A stretch of 43,274 bases of DNA from NCBI GenBank assembly GCA_002490315.1, contig DLKG01000030.1, positions 5,907 through 49,180 of the forward strand. The letters run 5' to 3'. The notes below the pieces were generated by a model, which saw nothing but the letters and a program-made list of their open reading frames with translations, ran no database searches and was not told where the DNA came from. Position numbers and translations under genes: made by a program. Positions 15,461 to 24,585 of the stretch are shown piece after piece. The stretch's first letter is position 1; each line of letters begins with the position of its first letter. Source of the stretch: Prevotella sp. UBA7594. GTDB lineage: Bacteria; Bacteroidota; Bacteroidia; Bacteroidales; Bacteroidaceae.

Positions 15461-17746
15461 ATGAAGAAAATCTTTACTCTTCTGACATTGCTGCTCACGA
15501 CTGTGGTGGCAATGGCTACTGACTTCACGGACAAGATGACCGCCCAGATTCAAGGACGGCCCGACATCTGCTCTACGGAAAACGCCAAGCTAACCGTCAC
15601 CGACAAGGGCAACGGCACGTTCGACGTGGCGTTCAACAATGTCATGGTGAAGCAAGACAACTACACGGACAACTACGGCACGTTCACCTTCGCCGACCTC
15701 GAAGGCACCACTGCCAACGGACTCACTACCATCACGGGCAAACTCGTCGACGGCACCATCACCGCATCGACAGTAGGACTCACAACTATCGGCAGCACTG
15801 ACGTCACCGTAAAAATCAAAGGCAACAAGGCATACGCCTCCTTCTCCGGCATCATCCACGGAACATGGAGAGACATGACTCTCAACGCTACGTTCGGCGA
15901 CGACGACTTCCCGGCTGAAGCTGTAGTTGTCGGCACCGACAACTACGCCCCCGCAGGCGAAGCTTTCGACTGGGAATTCAACATCGACTTCAAGACGCAG
16001 AAACTCTCTGCCGTCATCGACCTCTCCACCTGCAACGCCAACAACACCAACGAGAACGTTTGCTCCATTGGCACCGACATCAACAACTGGTTCTCAGGCG
16101 TGGCAATGGGCGGCAACATCCACATCTACTACACTCCGTCCACAAAGACACTCAACTGCTGGTACATCTCTTCCAACGCCACTCTCGGTGCATGGAAATA
16201 CAACAACCAAATCTCTGACATCGAGGGAGAAATCACCGTGGACATGTCCTATCAGCATGGTCTCCGCGTCAACGGCAAGCAGGTGTACTCCCCCGCTCTG
16301 CTCGTGAAGCTCCTCAATCAGACCACACTCCACTTCGGCAGCAAGGAAGGCTCGACACGCTCCAACGCCACCTACAAGCAGGTGCGCGTTGAGCAGGCTG
16401 CCTACGAGACTGAAGACGCCGTGGAATACACCGACCGCGCCAAGCTCGGCTTCAACGGAGCCTACGACCGCACCGACGAGGGCAAGGCTGCAACGCAGCA
16501 GACCGACGTCAACGTCTACAGTCTCTCCTTCAAGCAGCTTACTATGGGCGGCAACACGCTCGGCGACATCACCATACCCAACCTCAAGGGCTATCTCATC
16601 GAGGGCAACCAAGGCGACAACACTCCGGGCTACGTGCTCTTCGAAGGCAAGAACTTCAAGGCTACTGCCACCAATCTCTCTGCCGCTGCCACCGCACTCG
16701 GAATGGTGGAAGGCATGGAGCTTGACGTTGACACTTTGTACGCCTACACCATGGGCGACGCACTCTACGCAGAACTCACGCTCAGCCTCTGGGGTCAGAA
16801 GGCAGAGCTTACCTTCGGCGTGAGCGCACCGGAGGAGATAAGCTTCACGAAGCCAATGTCTGTCGCATACAGCCAGGCTGACGCCAACTACACTGACAAA
16901 ATCCTCACCTTCGCCGACTACAGGGACGGTTTTGCCGACATCTCCATCAGAAGCATACAGTTCCCGACATCCGGCGACACCGAGATTGGAAATCTTGTCA
17001 TCAAGGAAGTGCCCTACACCATACATAACGGCGACATCCTCTTCGACGCAAAGAACCTGACAGCTACTCTCGACGGCGCTCCGTCGGAACTTATAAAGGA
17101 GTGGAAGGATGTTAGCGTGAAGGGTACAATCGCAGACGCCCTTATCCATCTCGAAATCGGCGGCTCTGTTGCAAGTATGCAGGCAAATATCGTCTACGGC
17201 GAGACTATCCCTGAGGCAACGGTATATGTCGACAAGATGAACGTCGTAAGCTCCAAGACATGGGACGTGGCAGAACAGACCATCACTATCCGCGACAATG
17301 GCAACGGCAACTACACCATGACCATCACCGACCTCGTTGACATCCTTGGCGAGAAATACATCTCATTCCCCGTGACCGGCACTACTGCCGAGGACGGCAC
17401 CGTCAGCTACACTGCCGAGCAAGCAGAGGCTTCTTTGCATCAGGAAGGATGGGAAAGCGAAAAGGCTTACGTAGACGTTGCTGACACCAAGAGCAAGGAC
17501 GGCAAGCTCTATGCCTCTATCTACATCGACCTCGGAGGCTATGCAGCTATGGGCTACTCCAGCTATGGCTTCCTCTGCACGTTCGGCGACGAGCAGACTG
17601 TCGGCATCAGCGACACGAAGACTTCCGACGCACACGCCACAGTGAAGGACATCTACTCCGTTGGCGGCATGCGCCTCAACCGTATGCAGAAGGGCGTCAA
17701 CATCGTGCGCACCACTGACGGCAAGACACTCAAGGTCGTGAAGTAA
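15461..17746 (+). CDS. Large secreted protein with repeated calycin-like domains
   Basis: The 761-residue protein has an N-terminal signal peptide (MKKIFTLLTLLLTTVVAMA). Three or more similar beta-rich domains follow, resembling the Bacteroidales calycin-like/lipocalin-like family. The repeated features are an opening such as DKMTAQI, DKILTFA or VDKMNVV, and internal DNGNGNYTMTITDL or DKGNGTFDVAFNNV. The C-terminal stretch VKDIYSVGGMRLNRMQKGV...GKTLKVVK is like a type IX secretion (type A) sorting tail. It probably ends up outside the cell or on its surface. The ligand is unknown. No sign of frameshift. Confidence 0.72.
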   Translation: MKKIFTLLTLLLTTVVAMATDFTDKMTAQIQGRPDICSTENAKLTVTDKGNGTFDVAFNNVMVKQDNYTDNYGTFTFADLEGTTANGLTTITGKLVDGTITASTVGLTTIGSTDVTVKIKGNKAYASFSGIIHGTWRDMTLNATFGDDDFPAEAVVVGTDNYAPAGEAFDWEFNIDFKTQKLSAVIDLSTCNANNTNENVCSIGTDINNWFSGVAMGGNIHIYYTPSTKTLNCWYISSNATLGAWKYNNQISDIEGEITVDMSYQHGLRVNGKQVYSPALLVKLLNQTTLHFGSKEGSTRSNATYKQVRVEQAAYETEDAVEYTDRAKLGFNGAYDRTDEGKAATQQTDVNVYSLSFKQLTMGGNTLGDITIPNLKGYLIEGNQGDNTPGYVLFEGKNFKATATNLSAAATALGMVEGMELDVDTLYAYTMGDALYAELTLSLWGQKAELTFGVSAPEEISFTKPMSVAYSQADANYTDKILTFADYRDGFADISIRSIQFPTSGDTEIGNLVIKEVPYTIHNGDILFDAKNLTATLDGAPSELIKEWKDVSVKGTIADALIHLEIGGSVASMQANIVYGETIPEATVYVDKMNVVSSKTWDVAEQTITIRDNGNGNYTMTITDLVDILGEKYISFPVTGTTAEDGTVSYTAEQAEASLHQEGWESEKAYVDVADTKSKDGKLYASIYIDLGGYAAMGYSSYGFLCTFGDEQTVGISDTKTSDAHATVKDIYSVGGMRLNRMQKGVNIVRTTDGKTLKVVK

Positions 17747-17764
17747 CTCATTTCGCAAGATAAA

Positions 17765-17855
17765 GGATTCAAATCGAATCCTGGGAAATAAAACAAACAC
17801 GCCCTCTTTTGCTTCTATCTTCTCATAGAACAAAAGAGGGCGTGTTGTTTTTTTA
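17765..17855. terminator. Shared terminator between calycin-like gene and TlpA-like gene
   Basis: A perfect 16-bp stem (aacacgccctcttttg at 17796-17811 with its complement at 17831-17846) is followed by gttttttt on the + strand. A smaller ttctat/atagaa pairing sits in its loop. A second hairpin, ggattc/gaatcc, is at 17765-17781. The minus-strand side also has a T-rich stretch, so it may stop both convergent genes. Confidence 0.85.
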
Positions 17856-17873
17856 AATAAAAGCAGCGTATTC

Positions 17874-19064
17874 TTACAGCAGACTCTTTATCTCCGCATC
17901 GATGTCCTTTATCTGCGCGTCGCGCTTGTGGACGTTGCAGTTACGGTCGAGGAGGAAGAAGGTTGGTATCTGCTGCACGTTGTAGAGCTGCAACACCTGC
18001 TGCGAGTCGTCGTCGACGCGCGTGCAAATCCAAGGCAGGGCTGCCGTCTGCGTCTTCCAGAAATGCTCGTCGCTGTCCACTGAAACCTGATAGATCTCAA
18101 GTCCCTGCGCATGATACTTGTTGTAGAGCTCGCGGAGCATCATGATGCGCTTCATCGACTGCTCCCCGGCGAAGAGATGGAAGTCGAGCAACACCACCTT
18201 GCCCCTTAGCGAGGAAAGACTGCGCTGACGTCCATGGTTGTCGGTCAGCGTGAAGTCGATAATACCCGTCGTGTTCACCTTCGACGCGTCTATGGCTTCC
18301 TCCGCCTGGCGGCTACGCAGTATGCGCACCTCCTTCATACCCTCAAGGGCGATGTTGTGGAGATTGAGTCCGCGCTCCTCGTTAGGATAGAAGGTATCCC
18401 AGCTGGTGGCGACGGCGGCAAAGACGCGCACGTCAGCCTCCGACGAACGCGGGTTGAAGATGAGCATCGGCTGTCCGCCGGCATTCAGCGTCTGAAACAG
18501 CGCGAAATAGGACGATGCCTTCATTGGCGCCTTATAGATGTAGCGCGTCTTCACGTCGGTCTTGTAAGCCTCGATGATGCCCGCCACGCTGTCGTTGACA
18601 GCGTCTGCTCCAAGCTGCGGATTGGCAGCGACGTTGTTGATACGCTGCTGAAGCGACATCTGCATGAGTGCCAGCTCCTTCATGCGCGAGCAGTCGTCAG
18701 AGCCCGACACCTCGTAGTTGGATGCCATGCCCGGATACTTCGCCTTCACTGTCACCGTCTCCGTGGAGTCGATGGCGATGTTCACAATCTGACCGGCGAT
18801 ACGCAGGCGATAGAACTCGGGAGCCGTGGCGGCAGGGCCGTCGAAGGAGAAGGAACCGTCGGCGGAGAGCTTCGCCGAGTCCACCACCACCGGGCCGTTG
18901 AGACTCATATTCTCAAAATACAGGGTTGAGTCGGCGGCGTTCTCTATGGTGCCGTCCACATGGAACTTGCGCTCGTTGCACGACGCCACGCCAACCAAAG
19001 CCAGGGCAGCAAGAGCCATGGCAAAATGCTTTCTGATTGACATTATATTCATTTCGTTTTTCAT
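17874..19064 (-). CDS. TlpA-like thioredoxin-fold lipoprotein lacking CxxC
   Basis: The 396-residue protein has a lipoprotein signal ending VASC (Cys29). An N-terminal beta domain (about 32-130) resembles the DUF4369-type domain usually found before thioredoxin domains in Bacteroidetes. The last about 130 residues follow the TlpA/AhpC-TSA plan: IIDFTLTDNHGRQRSLSSLRGKV, then VVLLDFHL, and a cis-proline site IPTFFLLD. Where WCxxC should be, the sequence reads HLFAGEQSMKR, with no cysteines. It cannot be a normal disulfide reductase. Start candidates are Met1, Met5 and Met8. Confidence 0.8.
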   Translation of the reverse strand: MKNEMNIMSIRKHFAMALAALALVGVASCNERKFHVDGTIENAADSTLYFENMSLNGPVVVDSAKLSADGSFSFDGPAATAPEFYRLRIAGQIVNIAIDSTETVTVKAKYPGMASNYEVSGSDDCSRMKELALMQMSLQQRINNVAANPQLGADAVNDSVAGIIEAYKTDVKTRYIYKAPMKASSYFALFQTLNAGGQPMLIFNPRSSEADVRVFAAVATSWDTFYPNEERGLNLHNIALEGMKEVRILRSRQAEEAIDASKVNTTGIIDFTLTDNHGRQRSLSSLRGKVVLLDFHLFAGEQSMKRIMMLRELYNKYHAQGLEIYQVSVDSDEHFWKTQTAALPWICTRVDDDSQQVLQLYNVQQIPTFFLLDRNCNVHKRDAQIKDIDAEIKSLL

Positions 19065-19107
19065 TGTTTTCGTTTCTGTTTATTGTCTACATTCGCTTTT
19101 TGAATTG

Positions 19108-19115
19108 CAAACTTA
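19108..19115 (-). promoter_or_regulatory. -7 element of TlpA-like gene
   Basis: Read on the minus strand, TAAGTTTG matches TAnnTTTG and lies about 43 bases before the start codon at 19064. No convincing -33 element is seen. Confidence 0.5.
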
Positions 19116-19361
19116 CTCATTTTTATCCATAAATCCTTGCTATTTCCATAAAATAATATTTGAAGTTTCGCAAGGTCGCAGCTTGCTCAACAGTAAACAA
19201 GTTGACAAGGATGCGAGTAAACAAGAAAGGAACTTGAGATAATCCGCCATTTTCTTATTTGGCTCTTGATATTTTGGTTCTTAAGATTATGCAGAAAAGT
19301 CTAAATTGAATAAAAAAACAAAAATATCAACACATTATTCTTTTATCCCACCTAAATTAAG

Positions 19362-19369
19362 TAACTTTG
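19362..19369 (+). promoter_or_regulatory. -7 element of pnp
   Basis: TAACTTTG matches TAnnTTTG exactly and lies 40 bases before the pnp start codon. The upstream 345-base intergenic region also holds degenerate agtaaacaag/aagttgac repeats at about 19193-19240. I see no gene in it. Confidence 0.55.
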
Positions 19370-19409
19370 CTACCATATTAAATTTTTTGATGTTATTATA
19401 ACAATTTAG

Positions 19410-21704
19410 ATGAACGTAATTACAAAGACAGTATCATTGCCTGATGGAAGAACCATCAGCATTGAGACCGGGAAAGTGGCAAAGCAGACCGACGGAAGTG
19501 TTGTACTGCGTATGGGCAACACCGTACTTCTCGCCACTGTTTGTGCCGCAAAAGATGCAGTTCCCGGAACAGATTTCATGCCTTTGCAGGTAGACTACAA
19601 AGAGCAGTACTCAGCAGCAGGCCGTTTCCCTGGCGGCTTCACAAAGCGTGAAGGCAAGTCAGGCGACAACGAGATTCTCACATCGCGCCTTGTCGACCGC
19701 GTGCTCCGTCCGCTCTTCCCGTCGAACTACCACGCCGAGGTATACGTACAGATTATGCTTCTCAGCGCCGACGGCGTTGACCAGCCTGACGCTCTCGCAG
19801 GATTTGCAGCTTCAGCCGCAATGGCTTGTTCAGATATACCTTTCGAATGCCCCATCTCTGAGGTCCGCGTAGCCCGCATCAACGGCGAGTACGTTATCGA
19901 CCCGACCTTCGAGCAGATGAAGGATGCCGACATGGACATCATGGTGGGCGCCTCTGCCGAGAACATCATGATGGTGGAGGGCGAGATGAAGGAAGTTTCG
20001 GAGCAGGACATGATTGGCGCCCTCAAGGCTGCCATGGCTGCCATCAAGCCTATGTGCGAGCTCCAGACTGAACTCTCGAAGGAACTTGGTACCGACGTGA
20101 AGCGCGAGTACTGCCACGAGGTGAACGACGAAGAGCTCCGCGAGCAGCTTCGCAAGGAGACCTACGACAAGTGCTACGCTATCGCAGAGGCTGGCGACCA
20201 CGACAAGAAGAGCCGCGAGGAGGCTTTCGACAAGATTCTCTCCGACTTCCAGGAGGCTTACGACGCAGCCCACACAGAGCTGACTCCCGAGGAGCTCGAC
20301 GAGAAGCACGCAGAGATGGTGCGCTACTACGCCGACGTGATGCGCGACTCTATGCGCCGCTGCATCCTCGACGAGGGCAAGCGTCTCGACGGCCGCAAGA
20401 CCGACGAGATTCGTCCTATCTGGTGCGAGGTTTCACCGCTGCCAATGCCTCACGGAAGTGCCATCTTCACACGTGGCGAGACACAATCATTGTCTACTTG
20501 TACGCTCGGCACGAAGATGGACGAGAAGCTCGTTGACGACGTGCTTGAGAAGGGCTATCAGCGCTTCCTCCTTCACTATAACTTCCCGCCGTTCTGTACT
20601 GGCGAGGCTAAGGCTCAGCGCGGCGTTGGCCGTCGTGAGATTGGGCACGGCCACTTGGCATGGCGCGGTCTGAAGGGTCAGATTCCTGAGGACTTCCCCT
20701 ACACTGTTCGCCTTGTAAGCCAGATTCTCGAGTCGAACGGTTCTTCATCTATGGCAACTGTATGTGCCGGCACTCTCGCCCTCATGGACGCTGGTGTTCC
20801 TATGAAGAAGCCTGTATCGGGCATCGCAATGGGTCTTATCAAGAACCCGGGCGAGGAGAAGTACGCTGTGCTTAGCGACATCCTCGGCGACGAGGACCAC
20901 CTGGGCGACATGGACTTCAAGACCACCGGTACACGCGACGGCTTGACAGCTACACAGATGGATATCAAGTGCGACGGTCTGAGCTTCGAGATTCTCGAGA
21001 AGGCTCTTATGCAGGCTAAGGCTGGCCGTGAGCACATCCTCAACTGCATGATGGAGACTATCTCCGAGCCGCGCAAGGAACTGAAACCGCAGGTTCCGCG
21101 CATCGTACAGATCGAGATACCTAAGGAGTTCATCGGTGCTGTGATTGGCCCTGGCGGCAAGATCATCCAGCAGATGCAGGAGGACACCGGCGCCACTATC
21201 ACCATCGACGAGGCCGACGGCGTAGGCAAGGTGCAGATATCTGCTCCTAACAAGGACGCCATCGACGCTGCTCTTGGCAAGATTAAGGCTATCGTTGCCA
21301 TCCCCGAGGTTGGCGAGATTTACGAAGGCACCGTGCGCTCTATCATGCCTTACGGCTGCTTCGTTGAGATCATGCCGGGCAAGGACGGTCTGCTCCACAT
21401 CTCGGAGATTGACTGGAAGCGTCTTGAGACAGTTGAAGAGGCTGGCATCAAGGAAGGCGACAAGATTAAGGTGAAGCTCATGGAGATCGACCCGAAGACT
21501 GGCAAGTACAAGCTCTCTCACCGCGTGTTGCTCCCGAAACCGGAGGGCTACGTAGAGCGTGAGCGCCGTCCGCGTGGCGAAAGAGGTGAGCGTCGTCAGC
21601 GTGGCGAAAGAGGCGAGCGTCGCGACGGCCGCCGCGAGAACCGCGAGCACCGTGAGCCGAAGGACTTCAACGATTCCCTCGACCACAACAACGACATCGA
21701 CTAA
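19410..21704 (+). CDS. pnp: Polynucleotide phosphorylase
   Basis: This 3'-5' phosphorolytic exoribonuclease degrades mRNA and is a usual degradosome-type component. The 764-residue protein has two RNase-PH-like domains: the first with [12 protein letters not shown] (about 71-82), the second with FTRGETQS and [12 protein letters not shown] domain follows ([16 protein letters not shown]) and then an S1 domain ([20 protein letters not shown]). The C-terminal tail after S1 is rich in Arg, Gly and Glu repeats ([17 protein letters not shown]), a disordered RNA-binding tail. No rpsO gene lies upstream. Confidence 0.97.
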   Translation: MNVITKTVSLPDGRTISIETGKVAKQTDGSVVLRMGNTVLLATVCAAKDAVPGTDFMPLQVDYKEQYSAAGRFPGGFTKREGKSGDNEILTSRLVDRVLRPLFPSNYHAEVYVQIMLLSADGVDQPDALAGFAASAAMACSDIPFECPISEVRVARINGEYVIDPTFEQMKDADMDIMVGASAENIMMVEGEMKEVSEQDMIGALKAAMAAIKPMCELQTELSKELGTDVKREYCHEVNDEELREQLRKETYDKCYAIAEAGDHDKKSREEAFDKILSDFQEAYDAAHTELTPEELDEKHAEMVRYYADVMRDSMRRCILDEGKRLDGRKTDEIRPIWCEVSPLPMPHGSAIFTRGETQSLSTCTLGTKMDEKLVDDVLEKGYQRFLLHYNFPPFCTGEAKAQRGVGRREIGHGHLAWRGLKGQIPEDFPYTVRLVSQILESNGSSSMATVCAGTLALMDAGVPMKKPVSGIAMGLIKNPGEEKYAVLSDILGDEDHLGDMDFKTTGTRDGLTATQMDIKCDGLSFEILEKALMQAKAGREHILNCMMETISEPRKELKPQVPRIVQIEIPKEFIGAVIGPGGKIIQQMQEDTGATITIDEADGVGKVQISAPNKDAIDAALGKIKAIVAIPEVGEIYEGTVRSIMPYGCFVEIMPGKDGLLHISEIDWKRLETVEEAGIKEGDKIKVKLMEIDPKTGKYKLSHRVLLPKPEGYVERERRPRGERGERRQRGERGERRDGRRENREHREPKDFNDSLDHNNDID

Positions 21705-21744
21705 AAAAGTAAAGACGAGCAACGATCGTCTACTACTATAGGCC

Positions 21745-21800
21745 AAGTACCCCGTAAGGCAAAGAACTTTTGCTCTTACGGGGCACTTCTTGTTTTTCTT
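21745..21800 (+). terminator. pnp terminator
   Basis: A long imperfect hairpin (aagtaccccgtaag with cttacggggcactt, one mismatch, plus gcaaa/tttgc near the loop) spans 21745-21788 and is followed by cttgtttttctt. Confidence 0.8.
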
Positions 21801-21938
21801 GGGTGAACTACTCGCCGTGGCAGGCGAACTCCAATTGGCACGGAAATCAGACCGCACCTCCACGTGGAAGAACAAAGAATAACAAGTTGGTGGTTTGACT
21901 TTACGAAAAAATGTATGTGTTATATTTGCTTGTTACAA

Positions 21939-22371
21939 ATTAACGGAATTACACGAGAAGAATATTAACGGTAATTATACGACGACAATCATTTGAATTC
22001 GTATAATTCTCGTCAATTCTTATCCGTATAATTCCGTTAATTTTTAGCTCATCCGTGGCGGAGGTCTCCGGCCTCCGCTGCAATTATCTGATAACGGAAT
22101 ACAATTAACGGAATTATACGGAAAAGAATTAACGGAATTACACGAGAACAATATTAACGGAATTACACGAGAACTATATTAACGGTAATTATACGACGAC
22201 AATCATTTGAATTCGTATAATTCTCGTCAATTCTTTTCCGTATAATTCCGTTAATTCTTAGCTCATCCGTGGCGGAGGTCTCCGGCCTCCGCAGCCCCTT
22301 TTATTCACAATTAATTATATACCAATACATTATTTACTTTCTGCGGAGGCCGGAGACCTCCGCCCACGGAT
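21939..22371. repeat. Intergenic repeat cluster: duplicated 143-bp unit, 24-25-bp tandem units, inverted GC palindrome
   Basis: Two 143-bp copies (21939-22081 and 22153-22295) differ at about five positions. Each starts with 24-25-bp tandem units beginning attaacgg (unit starts at 21939, 21964, 22104, 22128, 22153 and 22178). The copies continue into inverted versions ending ccgttaat (22034-22041 and 22248-22255), so each can fold into a long stem. Each ends in a GC-rich palindrome, gcggaggtctccggcctccgc-like. That palindrome, with its atccgtgg flank, recurs inverted at 22343-22371. No gene is seen in 21705-22394. The cluster looks like a REP/MITE-type element that has been locally duplicated. 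Confidence 0.85.
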
Positions 22372-22394
22372 AAATAAAGAGTGATAAACCTATT

Positions 22395-22877
22395 TTATTT
22401 CCATTCCTTATAAGGATGCGTAAGCAGTTGCGAATTGTAATAGCGGCGGTCGCCCGTCACCTCCGTCCCGATGAAGTCGGGTTTGTCGAAAGCTTCGTCC
22501 TCAGAGCCAAGCTCCACCTCAGCCACTACAAGCCCTTCGTTGTCGCCATAGAACTCGTCCACCTCAAAGGTATGCTTACCGTCGGGGCTCTTCACAAGCC
22601 AGCGACGCTTGTCGACAACACCGCCACGGCAAAGTTCAAACAGGTGCGCAGCCTCGTCGAGACCAATCTCTTTCTCAAACTCATAGCGCGAGAGTCCCGT
22701 GCGGTCACTGTGGCTCTTTATCGTCAGCCATGCGCGGTCGTCGCGCGTTCGTACACGCACAGTCGCAGTCTCACAAGGCATGTAGCCCTGCTTGATATGG
22801 CTCGAAGAAAAGGCGGCATCCTTGTAGTTGCCGCCTTCACGTATCAAGAATTTGCGTTCTATCTCAAACCCACTCAT
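22395..22877 (-). CDS. CYTH-domain triphosphatase-like protein
   Basis: The 160-residue protein is a single CYTH (triphosphate tunnel metalloenzyme) domain. The signature ExExK is at residues 5-9 (EIERK). Further charged strands follow the family plan: TVRVRTRDDRAWLTIKS, YEFEKEI, RRWLVK, FEVDEFYGDNEGLVVAEVEL. Such proteins hydrolyse or bind triphosphates such as tripolyphosphate or nucleoside triphosphates. The individual substrate cannot be predicted. It is a single gene between repeat-rich regions. Confidence 0.9.
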   Translation of the reverse strand: MSGFEIERKFLIREGGNYKDAAFSSSHIKQGYMPCETATVRVRTRDDRAWLTIKSHSDRTGLSRYEFEKEIGLDEAAHLFELCRGGVVDKRRWLVKSPDGKHTFEVDEFYGDNEGLVVAEVELGSEDEAFDKPDFIGTEVTGDRRYYNSQLLTHPYKEWK

Positions 22878-22947
22878 TTTTCTTTCAGATTAAAATCTTT
22901 AGCTGAAGTTTCGGATTTATGGAATTTAAAGTAAATAAAGAAGTTAC

Positions 22948-23134
22948 AGAAGTTAAAGCCGTATGTAATAGATTACGAACATTTATGTAATGCCATTTTT
23001 TACTATTGGCTATAGCTCGGTTCTACTGCTTGCCTAAGCAAGAACTTCTAAGGCGCCATCAGCGGTGAAGTTTCCTTGAGCTTCTCGAATACTCCTCTAA
23101 ATTCTTTACATTCGAGTAAATCAGAAAGTTGAAT
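22948..23134 (+). repeat. Dispersed repeat, copy 2
   Basis: This 187-base block matches 1-188 with about 14 base differences and one single-base gap, in the same orientation. The cttgc/gcaag hairpin is preserved; the second hairpin is weaker here. It is followed by unrelated sequence, so the right boundary after gaaagttgaat is shared by both copies. Confidence 0.75.
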
Positions 23135-23177
23135 CTTTAATAATCAATTTTGTTCTTCCTACATTTCGAATGACGCC

Positions 23178-23254
23178 GTGTCAAAACCGCGACCTTATCC
23201 GTAGTGGAAGCCAAGGCCTCCGCTACGGATAATCACAAATTCGGGCTTTGACAC
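23178..23254. terminator. Nested hairpin downstream of the prfB run
   Basis: Outer arms gtgtcaaa (23178-23185) and tttgacac (23247-23254) enclose an inner hairpin at 23197-23230. The inner arms (atccgtagtggaagcc with ggcctccgctacggat) pair with two G-U or A-C positions depending on strand. It lies 30 bases after the small membrane-protein gene on the minus strand and may stabilise or terminate that transcript. Its gcggaggcc core and atccgt flank resemble the palindromes at 22265-22371. Confidence 0.55.
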
Positions 23255-23284
23255 GCCCCCACCTACAGTCAGTGTAGCGGAGAG

Positions 23285-23425
23285 TTAGGCAATAGTCGTT
23301 GAATAGATGGCGAAGCCAACGCCGAGGATGATGAGTCCCCAAACGATGTACTCCACGGTTTTCTTACCCTTCTTCTCCTGTTCCATAGCGTATCTCTCAC
23401 GCTTTAATTTTCCTTTTTGGTTCAT
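23285..23425 (-). CDS. 46-residue small membrane protein
   Basis: This short gene encodes a basic, highly charged N-terminal half (MNQKGKLKRERYAMEQEKKG...) and one membrane helix at about 27-43 (VWGLIILGVGFAIYS). It starts 22 bases downstream of the prfB stop codon on the same strand and is probably cotranscribed with it. No long spacer or terminator separates them. Charge distribution suggests the N terminus stays in the cytoplasm. I do not recognise a family. The clean charged-then-hydrophobic layout and location argue for a real gene rather than a chance frame. Confidence 0.65.
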   Translation of the reverse strand: MNQKGKLKRERYAMEQEKKGKKTVEYIVWGLIILGVGFAIYSTTIA

Positions 23426-23447
23426 AGTAGTATAAATTTTAGTTTTT

Positions 23448-24569
23448 CTAATTTTCATCCACGGTCGGAAACTCCATAAGGTAAGCCTTTATGAAGCCGT
23501 CAATTTTTCCGTCCATCACGCCGTCGACGTCGTTCGTCTGATAGCCAGTGCGGTGGTCCTTGACGCGGCGATCGTCAAACACGTAAGAGCGTATCTGACT
23601 TCCCCACTCTATCTTCTTCTTTCCAGCCTCAATCTTTGCTTGCGCCTCAAGGCGCTTCTTCATGGCGCGGTCGTAGAGTTGCGATTTGAGGAGTCGCATG
23701 GCATTGTTGCGATTTTCGAGCTGCTTGCGGCTTTCCGTGTTCTCGATGAGAATTTCCTCCTCCTCTCCCGTGTCGGGATCGACGTATTGGTAGCGGAGGC
23801 GTACACCCGTCTCCACCTTGTTGACATTCTGTCCTCCAGCTCCGCCCGAGCGGAACAAATCCCACGACACCTTCGACGGGTCAACATACACCTCAATGGT
23901 GTCATCGACGAGAGGCGAAACGAACACCGAGGCAAACGACGTCATGCGCTTGCCCTGAGCATTGAAAGGCGAGACACGCACGAGGCGATGGACACCGTTC
24001 TCGCTCTTGAGAAATCCATAAGCGTACTCGCCGCCCTCTATCTCCATCGTCACGCTCTTGATGCCAGCTTCGTCACCCTCTTGAAGGTTGCTGATAGTTA
24101 CCTTATGTCCGTGGCGCTCCGCCCATCGCATATACATACGCATGAGCATCTGCGCCCAGTCCTGGCTCTCCGTGCCGCCGGCGCCGGAGTTGATTTTCAT
24201 CACGCAGTCCATGGGGTCTTCCTTCTGTCGGAGCATATTCATCAGCTCAAGCTGCTCGATGGCGTCGATGGCTTTCGCGTAGTCGGAGTCGACCTCCTCT
24301 TCCGTGACGAGGTCTTCCTTATGATAGTCGAAAGCAAGTTGCAGCTCGTCGGCAAGCTGACGCACATTGGCGTAGCCCTTTATCCATTTCTCAAGCGTCT
24401 TCACCTTCTTCATCTGCTCCTCGGCACGCTTTGGGTCTTCCCAAAAGTCGGGAGCCTGTGTGCGGAGTTGTTCTTCCTCGAACTCCACTTTCTTCTGGTC
24501 GATATTCAGATAATGATTGAGCGCGTCAGCACGCTCAAGCACATCCTTCAACTGGTCGGCTGTTATCAT
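23448..24569 (-). CDS. prfB: Peptide chain release factor 2
   Basis: It recognises UGA and UAA stop codons and triggers peptide release. Starting at MITADQLKD gives 373 residues. The RF2-type SPF codon-recognition motif is at about 200-202, and the catalytic GGQ at about 245-247 (SGGAGGQNVNKVETG). An upstream in-frame Met, 13 codons earlier, overlaps the preceding gene; the start at 24569 fits the family. The usual programmed-frameshift site near codon 25 is absent: the reading frame runs straight through NHYLNIDQKK. It starts 16 bases after the acyl-CoA synthetase stop codon, so the two are likely cotranscribed. Confidence 0.95.
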   Translation of the reverse strand: MITADQLKDVLERADALNHYLNIDQKKVEFEEEQLRTQAPDFWEDPKRAEEQMKKVKTLEKWIKGYANVRQLADELQLAFDYHKEDLVTEEEVDSDYAKAIDAIEQLELMNMLRQKEDPMDCVMKINSGAGGTESQDWAQMLMRMYMRWAERHGHKVTISNLQEGDEAGIKSVTMEIEGGEYAYGFLKSENGVHRLVRVSPFNAQGKRMTSFASVFVSPLVDDTIEVYVDPSKVSWDLFRSGGAGGQNVNKVETGVRLRYQYVDPDTGEEEEILIENTESRKQLENRNNAMRLLKSQLYDRAMKKRLEAQAKIEAGKKKIEWGSQIRSYVFDDRRVKDHRTGYQTNDVDGVMDGKIDGFIKAYLMEFPTVDEN

Positions 24570-24585
24570 TTTTTGATTATTGAAT

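Noticed and set aside
20745..21875. Long minus-strand frames opposite pnp and other genes
   Set aside because: They mirror strongly coding + strand genes, have low-complexity Leu/Val/His-rich composition and no recognisable domains; they are shadows.
22104..22200. Tandem 24-25-bp units as a CRISPR array
   Set aside because: Units follow each other without unique spacers and continue into inverted copies; no cas genes are nearby.
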